Shown: piece after piece, positions 8,066-15,081 of the stretch | How the letters are laid out: each line of letters opens with the position of its first letter | How positions within the stretch are numbered: the first letter of the stretch is position 1 | Assembly: GCF_900142195.1 (NCBI RefSeq) | Contig: NZ_FRAB01000049.1 | Location: 1 to 42,714 of the forward strand | From: Paraburkholderia terricola | GTDB taxonomy: Bacteria > Pseudomonadota > Gammaproteobacteria > Burkholderiales > Burkholderiaceae | Direction: 5' to 3' | DNA: 42,714 bases | Notes under the pieces: generated by a model | What the model was told of the DNA's origin: nothing | What the model saw: the letters and a program-made list of their open reading frames with translations, nothing else | The model's database searches: none | Made by a program: the position numbers and the translations under genes

Positions 8066-9625
8066 ATGACGCAACCATTGCTGACGATGCGCGGCATCGT
8101 CAAGGCGTTTTCCGGCGTGAAGGCGCTCGACGGCATCGACCTGACGGTCTCTCCGGGCGAGTGCGTCGGCTTGTGCGGCGAGAACGGCGCGGGCAAATCG
8201 ACGCTGATGAAAGTGCTGTCCGGTGTCTATCCGCACGGCACGTGGGACGGCGAAATCATCTGGGAAGGCGAGCCGCTGAAGGCCGCGAACGTGCGCGACA
8301 CCGAACGCGCCGGCATCATCATCATTCACCAGGAGTTGATGCTGGTGCCCGAGCTATCCGTTGCCGAGAACATCTTTCTCGGCAACGAAATCACGCTGCC
8401 CGGCGGCCGGATGAATTACGCCGCGATGTACCAGCGCGCCGATGAATTGCTGCGCGAACTCGGCATTAGCGGAATCAATGCCGCGCAGCCGGTAATGAAC
8501 TATGGCGGCGGCCATCAGCAGTTGATCGAAATCGCGAAGGCGCTGAACAAGCGCGCGAAGCTGTTGATTCTGGACGAACCGTCGTCGTCGCTGACCTCAT
8601 CGGAAATACGCATTCTGCTGGACATCGTGCGCGATCTGAAACGACGCGGCGTTGCCTGCGTGTACATCTCGCACAAGCTCGACGAAGTGGCGGCGGTGTG
8701 CGACACGATCAGCGTGATTCGCGATGGCCGACACGTCGCGACCGAACCGATGCACGCGCTCACCACCGACCGCATCATCTCCCTGATGGTGGGCCGTGAA
8801 ATCAAGAACCTCTTTCCGCGCGAGCCGCATCCGATCGGCGACGTGATTTTCGAAGCGCGCCACGTGACCTGTTTCGACGTCACCAATCCGCGCCGCAAGC
8901 GGGTGAACGACGTGTCGTTTTCGCTGCGGCGGGGCGAGATTCTCGGTGTTGCGGGTTTGGTGGGCGCGGGGCGCACGGAGTTGATGCAGGCGATTTTCGG
9001 CGCGTATCCCGGCGTGAGCGAAGCGACGGTGGTGATGAACGGCAAGCCGTTGAAGATTCGCGCGCCCGTCGAGGCGATTCGCGCGGGCATCGGCATGGTG
9101 CCGGAAGATCGCAAGCGTCATGGCATCGTGCCGGGCTTGAGCGTGGGTCACAACATCACCCTCGCGGTGTTGCAACGCTTCGCATCGGGCGGCCGGATCG
9201 ACTCCGCCGCGGAACTCGACACGATTCACACGGAGATGAAGCGGCTTTCGGTGCGCGCCGCGCATCCGATGCTCTCCATTGCGAGCTTGTCGGGCGGCAA
9301 TCAGCAGAAGGCCGTGCTGACGCGCATGTTGCTCACCGACCCGAAGGTGCTGATTCTCGACGAGCCGACGCGCGGTGTCGACGTCGGCGCGAAGTTCGAA
9401 ATCTACAAACTGATTTTTCAACTGGCGCAGCGCGGCATGTCGATCGTGATGGTGTCCTCCGAATTGCCCGAAGTACTCGGCATTAGCGACCGCGTATTGG
9501 TGATCGGCGAGGGCGAATTGCGAGGCGACTTCGTCAACGACGGTCTGACGCAAGAGGACATTCTCAGCGCCGCGATCCGTCCCGTGCAGCGATCCCCGAA
9601 CCCAACCGCAGCGAGTGCCGCATGA
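8066..9625 (+). CDS. xylG: D-xylose ABC transporter, ATP-binding protein
   Basis: A 519-residue protein with two fused ABC ATPase domains, as in XylG/RbsA. Domain 1 has Walker A GENGAGKST (38-46), a degenerate signature NYGGGHQQ (145-152) and Walker B LLILDEP (167-172). Domain 2 has a weakened Walker A GLVGAGRT with Arg for Lys (297-304), LSGGNQQK (408-415) and VLILDEPTRG (428-437). This asymmetry is normal for class II sugar importers. It energises xylose import on the cytoplasmic face of XylH. Its stop overlaps the xylH start (ATGA), suggesting translational coupling. Confidence 0.96.
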   Translation: MTQPLLTMRGIVKAFSGVKALDGIDLTVSPGECVGLCGENGAGKSTLMKVLSGVYPHGTWDGEIIWEGEPLKAANVRDTERAGIIIIHQELMLVPELSVAENIFLGNEITLPGGRMNYAAMYQRADELLRELGISGINAAQPVMNYGGGHQQLIEIAKALNKRAKLLILDEPSSSLTSSEIRILLDIVRDLKRRGVACVYISHKLDEVAAVCDTISVIRDGRHVATEPMHALTTDRIISLMVGREIKNLFPREPHPIGDVIFEARHVTCFDVTNPRRKRVNDVSFSLRRGEILGVAGLVGAGRTELMQAIFGAYPGVSEATVVMNGKPLKIRAPVEAIRAGIGMVPEDRKRHGIVPGLSVGHNITLAVLQRFASGGRIDSAAELDTIHTEMKRLSVRAAHPMLSIASLSGGNQQKAVLTRMLLTDPKVLILDEPTRGVDVGAKFEIYKLIFQLAQRGMSIVMVSSELPEVLGISDRVLVIGEGELRGDFVNDGLTQEDILSAAIRPVQRSPNPTAASAA

Positions 9626-10821
9626 CGCCCGACGTTACTTCCCAACGCGCCGACGATTCAGCGCCGCGAGGCGCTTTCGGCGGTCCCCAGCGTATTCAGC
9701 AATTGTTCTCGCGCTACAAGATTCTCGCGTTGCTGATCGCCGTGGCCGCGATCTGGATTTTCTTTTCGTTGCTCACGCACGGCGCATTTGTCACGCCGCG
9801 CAATCTGTCGAATCTGCTGCGGCAGATGTCGATTACCGGCATGCTCGCGTGCGGCATGGTGTTCGTGATCATCGCCGGCGAAATCGATCTGTCGGTCGGC
9901 TCGCTGCTCGGCTTGCTCGGCGGCGTGGCGGCGATACTCGACGTGAACCGGCATTGGCCGATCGGCGTCACCTTGCCGGTGGTGATGTTGCTCGGCGTGC
10001 TTGTCGGCATGTTCAATGGATGGTGGTCGACCTACCTGCGCGTGCCTTCGTTCATTGTCGGGCTGGGCGGCATGCTCGCGTATCGCGGCATTCTGCTGGG
10101 CGTCACGGGCGGTTCGACGATCGCGCCGGTCTCCGATAGTTTTGTTTTTGTCGGCCAGGGGTATTTACCCAGGCTCGCGGGCGACACGCTCGCCGTGGTG
10201 CTGTTTCTGCTGTTGGCGTTTCTGACGGTGCGGCAGCGGCGCAACCGCGAGCGCTATCAACTGACCGTCGTGCCGGTTTGGCAGGATGTCGTGAAGGTGG
10301 TCGGCGCGGGCGTGATTCTGGCCGGCTTCGTCGCCACGCTCGACCGTTACGGCGGCATTCCGGTGCCGGTTCTGCTGCTGCTTGCGCTGCTCGGCATCTT
10401 CACGTGGATCGCCACGCAGACGGTATTCGGGCGGCGCATCTATGCCGTGGGCTCCAATCTCGAAGCGACGCGTCTCTCAGGTGTGAACACAAATCGAGTG
10501 AAGCTCGCGATCTTCGCGCTGATGGGGCTGATGTGCGCATTCGGCGGCATCGTGAATACGGCGCGCCTCGCCGCGGGTTCGCCGTCGGCGGGCTCGATGG
10601 GCGAACTCGATGCAATCGCCGCGTGCTTTATCGGCGGGACGTCGATGCGCGGCGGCTCCGGCACGGTCTACGGCGCATTGATCGGGGCACTGGTGATGGC
10701 GAGCCTCGATAACGGCATGTCGATGCTCGACGTCGACGCCTATTGGCAGATGATCGTGAAGGGCAGCATTCTCGTGCTGGCCGTGTGGATCGATGTGGTG
10801 TCGGGGTCGAACCGGCGCTGA
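9622..10821 (+). CDS. xylH: D-xylose ABC transporter permease
   Basis: A 399-residue inner-membrane protein of the BPD_transp_2 family. It has many hydrophobic segments, starting LALLIAVAAIWIFFSLLTHG, and the conserved NLLRQMSITGMLACGMVFVI-IAGEIDLSVGSLLGLLGGVA block. ATRLSGVNTNRVKLAIFALM and AIAACFIGGTSMRGGSGTVYGALIGAL follow. It forms the xylose channel with XylG bound inside and XylF docking outside. The ATG overlaps the xylG stop. It closes the operon; xylB is not next to it. Confidence 0.95.
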   Translation: MTPDVTSQRADDSAPRGAFGGPQRIQQLFSRYKILALLIAVAAIWIFFSLLTHGAFVTPRNLSNLLRQMSITGMLACGMVFVIIAGEIDLSVGSLLGLLGGVAAILDVNRHWPIGVTLPVVMLLGVLVGMFNGWWSTYLRVPSFIVGLGGMLAYRGILLGVTGGSTIAPVSDSFVFVGQGYLPRLAGDTLAVVLFLLLAFLTVRQRRNRERYQLTVVPVWQDVVKVVGAGVILAGFVATLDRYGGIPVPVLLLLALLGIFTWIATQTVFGRRIYAVGSNLEATRLSGVNTNRVKLAIFALMGLMCAFGGIVNTARLAAGSPSAGSMGELDAIAACFIGGTSMRGGSGTVYGALIGALVMASLDNGMSMLDVDAYWQMIVKGSILVLAVWIDVVSGSNRR

Positions 10822-10831
10822 GGTGTTGGGG

Positions 10832-10858
10832 GGTGCGTCAGGCGAGCGCCGACGCACC
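10832..10858. terminator. Hairpin between xylH and the convergent antitoxin gene
   Basis: An 8-bp perfect inverted repeat (10832-10839 with 10851-10858) contains a further GGC/GCC pairing in the loop and lies 11 nt after the xylH stop. It has no U-run, so it could act as a Rho-assisted or bidirectional end for xylAFGH and the convergent toxin-antitoxin operon. Confidence 0.45.
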
Positions 10859-10907
10859 GTGCGGTGCATCGGCTGAAGTGCTTGCGGTGCCGCGCGGAAA
10901 TGGCGGC

Positions 10908-11342
10908 TCAGCGAGCATGCGCGAGAACCGCGGTACCGCCCTTGCTGCGTCGCACTGATGCCTTTGCGGTCGGCTTCTTCGTTGCCGCAGGTTTTTTTGC
11001 AGGTGCTGCGGGCTGCTTGGGCGTGGTCGACTTGAGGTTCGCATTTGCAGCACGCCGTTTCACTGGCGCATCCGACACGCGCATCTCCACACGCATGTTT
11101 GCCGCTACCGCCATATTGACCAATGCATCGAGCGCGAACAGATTGATCTTGCCGCGCATAAGATCGGACACGCGTGGTTGCGTGACGCCGAAATGCCTGG
11201 CGGCCTCTGCCTGGCTCATGCCGGTGCGGGTGATATGGTCTTTGAGCGCCATCATCAACACCGACCGAAGTTTCATGTTCTCCGCCTGTTCCGGCGTATC
11301 TTCGATGGCATCCCAGACGCTCAGAAATTTTTGATTGCTCAT
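10908..11342 (-). CDS. HigA-like antitoxin, XRE/HTH family, with basic C-terminal tail
   Basis: A 144-residue protein. Residues ~25-90 form a lambda-repressor-type helix-turn-helix of the HTH_37 kind: LRSVLMMALKDHITRTGMSQ, AEAARHFGVTQPRVSDLMRG, LFALDALVNMAVAANMRVEM. It should bind and neutralise the toxin encoded just upstream and repress the operon. The ATG at 11342 overlaps the toxin stop (ATGA). Residues ~95-135 form an unusual Lys/Ala/Pro-rich tail (PAAPAKKPAATKKPTAK, VRRSKGG) resembling histone H1-like tails; family members usually end near residue 95-100. The domain is clear; the tail's function is unknown. Confidence 0.85.
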   Translation of the reverse strand: MSNQKFLSVWDAIEDTPEQAENMKLRSVLMMALKDHITRTGMSQAEAARHFGVTQPRVSDLMRGKINLFALDALVNMAVAANMRVEMRVSDAPVKRRAANANLKSTTPKQPAAPAKKPAATKKPTAKASVRRSKGGTAVLAHAR

Positions 11343-11674
11343 GGCTTGACCTCTTTCAATTCGCGATAGCGCTTGGTGGCAAGATCCAGATCGGCTTTGC
11401 TGGTTTTCGGGGTCTTCTTCTGGAAGCAATGAAGCACGTAAACCGCATCGGCTAACTTGGCCAGGTAAATGATCCGGAATGCCCCATTTGCGTCCCGAAT
11501 CCGTATTTCCCGTACCCCTTGGCCTATCGTGTTCATTGGCTTCCAGTCGTCCGGGTCGCGGCCACGCTGGACTTGATCGAGTTGATAGCCGGCGTCACGC
11601 CGCGCCGAGAGTGGAAACTCGCGCAAGTCGTCTAATGAACTACCGCAGAACGTTAGTGGCTTTGCATCGATCAT
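11339..11674 (-). CDS. HigB/RelE-type toxin (phage Gp49-like family)
   Basis: A 111-residue protein when read from the ATG at 11674 (MIDAKPLTFCGSSLDDLREF). It has the Gp49-like/HigB core: SARRDAGYQLDQVQRGRDPD, then WKPMNTIGQGVREIRIRD, GAFRIIYLAKLADAVYVLHC, FQKKTPKTSKADLDLATKRY. Such proteins are usually ribosome-dependent mRNA interferases. Arg, Lys and aromatic residues at the expected C-terminal positions (FRIIY, FQKKT) are present. An in-frame ATG at 11710 falls inside the predicted -35 box, so I prefer 11674. It forms a toxin-first operon with the antitoxin downstream, as in higBA. Exact subfamily and target are not determinable here. Confidence 0.85.
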   Translation of the reverse strand: MIDAKPLTFCGSSLDDLREFPLSARRDAGYQLDQVQRGRDPDDWKPMNTIGQGVREIRIRDANGAFRIIYLAKLADAVYVLHCFQKKTPKTSKADLDLATKRYRELKEVKP

Positions 11675-11681
11675 ACGTGAA

Positions 11682-11710
11682 ATTATATAAAGGTTTGTAT
11701 GTTGCGGCAA
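11682..11710 (-). promoter_or_regulatory. Sigma-70 promoter of the toxin-antitoxin operon
   Basis: On the reverse strand TTGCCG (11710-11705) is followed by 17 nt and then a perfect TATAAT (11687-11682). The toxin ATG begins 8 nt after the -10 box, so transcription probably starts at or within a few bases of the start codon, giving a leaderless or nearly leaderless mRNA. Confidence 0.7.
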
Positions 11711-12027
11711 TCGATCGAAACGACGTCGTACGAGGTTTCATGTAAACGATCCACCTGCCATTCCGCAAAATCGGCCTCACTTCACTGCCCTGACTGCTCA
11801 CCCCCGCTGCACTGCAGCGTGCCGCCGCCCCGCGAATAACATTTAATGAACTGACAGACGGGCTTGAGCGCAGCGCCCACGCACCCACCATCGCGCTCGC
11901 TGCAGAACGCGCCTTTCAGTCCACCACCCACTTTCCCGTCTTATTGCTGTCCAGAAGAACAAACCCCGAGGCGCCCGCCAGCGCCTTTCGCCGCTTCCCA
12001 GCCACCGCCAGGCCGATCGACCATGTC
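11711..12027. other. Divergent gap between TA operon and molybdenum hydroxylase genes
   Basis: No supported gene. A reverse-strand 49-codon frame beginning at GTG 11931 and ending 11782 is cysteine-rich (five Cys) but has no proper ribosome site. The rightward promoter of the hydroxylase genes should lie here; no clear -35/-10 pair was recognised. Confidence 0.35.
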
Positions 12028-14298
12028 ATGTTAAAGCGCAGAACCTTCCTGCTCGGCGGCGCCGGCGCTGTCGGCGCGTTGCTGGTCGGCTGGTCGGTGC
12101 TGCCGCCGGGCCAGCGTCTGACCACCGCCGCGCCGCTGCGCATACAAGGCTCGCAGGTGGCGCTCAACGGCTGGGTCAAGATCGCCGCCGACAACAGCGT
12201 GACGATCATGATGTGCAAGGCGGAAATGGGGCAGGGCATCCACACCGGTCTCGCGATGCTGCTGGCCGAGGAACTGGATGCCGACTGGTCGCAGGTGCGG
12301 GTCGAGGACTCGCCGATCGACAAGATCTACAACAGCCTGCAAACCGTCGTCGACGACTTGCCGTTCCGTCCCGACGACGACAGCGCCGTGAAGCGCGCCA
12401 CGGTCTGGATCACCCGCAAACTGGTGCGCGAGGCCGGCACGATGATGACGGGCGGTTCATCGAGCATCAACGATCTATGGCTGCCGATGCGCGAAGCGGG
12501 CGCGTCGGCGCGCGCGATGCTGATCGGCGCGGCCGCCGCGCAATGGAAAGTGCCGCCCGGCGAATGCCGTACGGAAAGCGGTCAGGTGCTGCACCCGTCG
12601 GGGCGTAAGGCGAGTTTTGGCGAATTGTCCGCGCTGGCCGCGCAGCAGCCGCTGCCGCGCAAGATTGCGCTGAAGGACCCGGGCGAATTCAAACTCATCG
12701 GCAAACCGGTGCGCCGCGTCGAAGCCGCGCCGAAAATCAACGGCACGGCGCGCTTCGGTATCGACGCATTGCCGGACGGCCTGTTGTACGCCAGCGTCAC
12801 GATGTGTCCCACGCTCGGCGGCAGGGTGGCGAATTTCGACGCCACGTCCGCCGCGAACATGCCGGGCTTCATCAAGGCGTTCGCGGTCGCGCCGTACAAC
12901 GGCGGCAGCGGCGCGGTCGCGGTGATCGCCGACAACCCGTTCCGCGCAATGAACGCGGTCAAAGCGATCAAGGTGGATTGGCATGAGGGCGCGGCGTCCA
13001 AGGTGTCGAGCGCGAGCGTGAACAGCCGGCTCGCGCAAGCATTGGACGACAGCGACGGCCACGCCTACTACCATCGCGGCGACGTGGATGCCGCCTTGCA
13101 CGGCGCGGCGCGAACCCTCACCGCCGAGTATCGCGCGCCGTATCTCGCGCATGGCGCGGTCGAACCGGTCAATTGCACGGTGCAGGTCACGGACGGCGCG
13201 GCCACCGTCTGGGTCTCCACGCAAGTGCCCGCGCTCGCGCGCCAGCACGTCGCCAAGGTGCTGGACCTCGACGCCGATAAGGTCGACATGCACACGCTGC
13301 TGCTCGGCGGCGCGTTCGGCCGGCGGCTGGAACTCGACTTCGTCGCGCAGGCCGCGGCGATCGCGCGCGAGGGCGGCGGCCGTCCCGTGCAAACGCTCTG
13401 GTCGCGGGCGCAGGACTTCACGCACGATTTCTATCGTCCGGCGTGCGTGTCGCGGCTCAAAGCCGGTCTCGACAAGGACGGCAAACTGGTCGCCTGGCAG
13501 AGCACGTCGGCGAGTCAGGCGATCGTGCCGGAATCGCTCGCGCGCTACTACGGCGTGCCGCGCATTCCCATCGACAAAACCACCAGCGAAGGCGCGTTCG
13601 ACCAGCCCTACGAATGGCCGGCCGCGCGCGTGGCGCACAAGATCGTCGAGCTGCCGGTGCCGGTCGGGTTCTGGCGCTCGGTCGGCCATTCGCATCAGGC
13701 TTTCTTCACCGAAAGTTTCACCGACGAACTCGCCGCCGCCACGGGCCAGGATCCGATTGCGTTTCGCGCCGCGCTGCTCGCGCGGCATCCGCGGCATCTT
13801 GCGGTGCTAAAGCGCGTCGCGGCGTTGTCGGAGTGGGGGCATCCGTTGACGCATGCCGCTGACGGCGCGCCTCGCGCGCGCGGCGTCGCGTTGCATGAGG
13901 CGTTCGGCAGCGTGGTCGCGCAGGTGGCGGAGGTGTCGCTCGGGCCGAACCAGCAGATTCGCGTGCATCGGGTGGTCTGCGTGATCGATTGCGGCTTGCC
14001 GGTCAATCCGAACCTGATCCGTCAGCAGATGGAGAGCGGCATCGTGTTCGGCCTGTCGAGCGCGTTGCAGAACGAGATCACCATCGAGGAAGGCAAGGTG
14101 AAGCAGGAGAACTTCGTGGATTTCCCGGTCGTGCGGATGAACGATTGCCCGGTGATCGAAACCGACATCATGCCGAGCCAACTACATCCGCAAGGCGTCG
14201 GCGAACCGGGCGTGCCGCCCATCGCGCCGGCGGTGGCCAACGCGGTGTTCGCTCTGACCGGCAAGCGCTTGCGCGCGTTGCCGCTCAAGCTCGCGTGA
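12028..14298 (+). CDS. iorB: Molybdopterin-binding large subunit, isoquinoline 1-oxidoreductase type
   Basis: A 756-residue xanthine-oxidase-family large subunit. The start MLKRRTFLLGGAGAVGALLV carries a twin-arginine motif (RRTFLL) and hydrophobic stretch, so the folded cofactor-loaded enzyme is probably exported by Tat. Cofactor-binding segments are visible: KAEMGQGIHTGLAMLLAEEL, GGSSSINDLW, RAPYLAHGAVEPVNCT, LLLGGAFGRRLELDFVAQAA, GFWRSVGHSHQAFFTESF, and the catalytic glutamate in QGVGEPGVPP (E726). Length and gene order (large before small subunit, no FAD subunit) match the Ior/aldehyde-dehydrogenase branch that hands electrons to a cytochrome. The substrate is probably an N-heterocycle or aldehyde and cannot be fixed from sequence; iorB denotes the family. 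The ATG at 12028 is chosen for the signal sequence over the frame opening at 11944. Confidence 0.85.
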   Translation: MLKRRTFLLGGAGAVGALLVGWSVLPPGQRLTTAAPLRIQGSQVALNGWVKIAADNSVTIMMCKAEMGQGIHTGLAMLLAEELDADWSQVRVEDSPIDKIYNSLQTVVDDLPFRPDDDSAVKRATVWITRKLVREAGTMMTGGSSSINDLWLPMREAGASARAMLIGAAAAQWKVPPGECRTESGQVLHPSGRKASFGELSALAAQQPLPRKIALKDPGEFKLIGKPVRRVEAAPKINGTARFGIDALPDGLLYASVTMCPTLGGRVANFDATSAANMPGFIKAFAVAPYNGGSGAVAVIADNPFRAMNAVKAIKVDWHEGAASKVSSASVNSRLAQALDDSDGHAYYHRGDVDAALHGAARTLTAEYRAPYLAHGAVEPVNCTVQVTDGAATVWVSTQVPALARQHVAKVLDLDADKVDMHTLLLGGAFGRRLELDFVAQAAAIAREGGGRPVQTLWSRAQDFTHDFYRPACVSRLKAGLDKDGKLVAWQSTSASQAIVPESLARYYGVPRIPIDKTTSEGAFDQPYEWPAARVAHKIVELPVPVGFWRSVGHSHQAFFTESFTDELAAATGQDPIAFRAALLARHPRHLAVLKRVAALSEWGHPLTHAADGAPRARGVALHEAFGSVVAQVAEVSLGPNQQIRVHRVVCVIDCGLPVNPNLIRQQMESGIVFGLSSALQNEITIEEGKVKQENFVDFPVVRMNDCPVIETDIMPSQLHPQGVGEPGVPPIAPAVANAVFALTGKRLRALPLKLA

Positions 14299-14335
14299 GA
14301 TTCGCGTGAAGCCCATCGGACTCAGGGGGAAAAGC

Positions 14336-14794
14336 ATGACATCGCTGAACATCAACGGCCGCGCGGTGGCGGTGCACGCGGAGCCGGACATGCCGTTGCT
14401 GTGGGTGCTGCGTTGCGAACTCGGGTTGACGGGCACGAAGTTCGGTTGCGGCGTGGGTATTTGCGGCGCGTGCACGGTTCACCTGGACGGCAAGGCGTCG
14501 CTCTCGTGTCAGACGCTCATGGCAGGTTTGCAGACGCAGAAGATCACGACGATTGAAGGCGTGCAGGGCAAGGAAGCGCAAGCGCTAAAGGCGGCGTGGA
14601 TCGATCTCGACGTGGTGCAGTGCGGCTATTGCCAGAGCGCGCAATTGATGGCGGCCTGCGCGTTGCTCAAGCAGAAACCCAATCCCACCGATGCGGACAT
14701 CGACGCGGCCATGTCCAACATCGTGTGCCGTTGCGGCACATATCCGCGGGTGCGGGCGGCGATTCACCAGGCGGCGAAGCGCCGGCCCGCTTGA
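14336..14794 (+). CDS. iorA: (2Fe-2S) small subunit of the molybdenum hydroxylase
   Basis: A 152-residue iron-sulfur subunit with two [2Fe-2S] sites. The plant-ferredoxin-like N-terminal site has C38, C43, C46 and C58 (FGCGVGICGACTVHLDG, SLSCQTL). The C-terminal helical site has C96, C99, C131 and C133 (VQCGYCQSAQLM, IVCRCGTYPRVRAAI). It relays electrons from the molybdenum centre of the preceding subunit to an external acceptor. The ATG at 14336 has AGGGGGA upstream; the gene follows the large subunit by 37 nt. No cytochrome c or XdhC-like maturation gene is adjacent, so those functions must be encoded elsewhere. Confidence 0.9.
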   Translation: MTSLNINGRAVAVHAEPDMPLLWVLRCELGLTGTKFGCGVGICGACTVHLDGKASLSCQTLMAGLQTQKITTIEGVQGKEAQALKAAWIDLDVVQCGYCQSAQLMAACALLKQKPNPTDADIDAAMSNIVCRCGTYPRVRAAIHQAAKRRPA

Positions 14795-14806
14795 GGCCAC
14801 GCGGGC

Positions 14807-14899
14807 TCAGTTCGTCAGCATTTCCACCACGGCGACCACCACCGTGAAAATGCCGATGCATCCGCCCAATGTAGCCGCGCCCTGCATGAAGTTGGACAT
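14807..14899 (-). CDS. Possible 30-residue single-span membrane microprotein
   Basis: The reverse strand from an ATG at 14899 encodes MSNFMQGAATLGGCIGIFTV followed by VVAVVEMLTN and TGA. It is one hydrophobic helix with short polar ends, resembling known bacterial single-span microproteins. It has only a weak GGGG upstream as ribosome site. It sits between the convergent iorA stop and the histidine kinase terminator. The composition is far from that of shadow frames nearby, which argues for reality, but conservation has not been tested. Confidence 0.4.
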   Translation of the reverse strand: MSNFMQGAATLGGCIGIFTVVVAVVEMLTN

Positions 14900-14950
14900 A
14901 CGTGACCCCGTAACGTGTAGTTGAGGCACGTATTTAACCGTAAGTGAAAG

Positions 14951-14989
14951 GCAAAAGAAAGCTTGTCAAAAATAAATCGTAAGCTTCCA
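14951..14989 (-). terminator. Probable terminator of the kaiC-kinase operon
   Basis: On the reverse strand, an 8-bp stem with one G-U pair (14989-14982 with 14965-14958, A/T-rich 16-nt loop) is followed by a T-rich tail (CTTTTGCC). It lies about 95 nt past the kinase stop. The stem is weak, so confidence is moderate. Confidence 0.4.
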
Positions 14990-15081
14990 GGAGCGCGCTG
15001 GTCGCTGCGGTCGGAACGGCTTTGGCGAGCGCCGAGCGCCGAGGGCTTGGCCGCGGAGCGCAGCGTGATCGCGTGGATCGC

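Noticed and set aside
11782..11931. Reverse 49-codon cysteine-rich frame starting at GTG
   Set aside because: No proper ribosome site and no recognised family; five Cys in a Gly-rich frame can arise by chance in GC-rich DNA.
11916..12029. Reverse 37-codon ATG frame in front of the molybdenum hydroxylase gene
   Set aside because: No ribosome site and it overlaps the expected promoter and the start of the large subunit gene.
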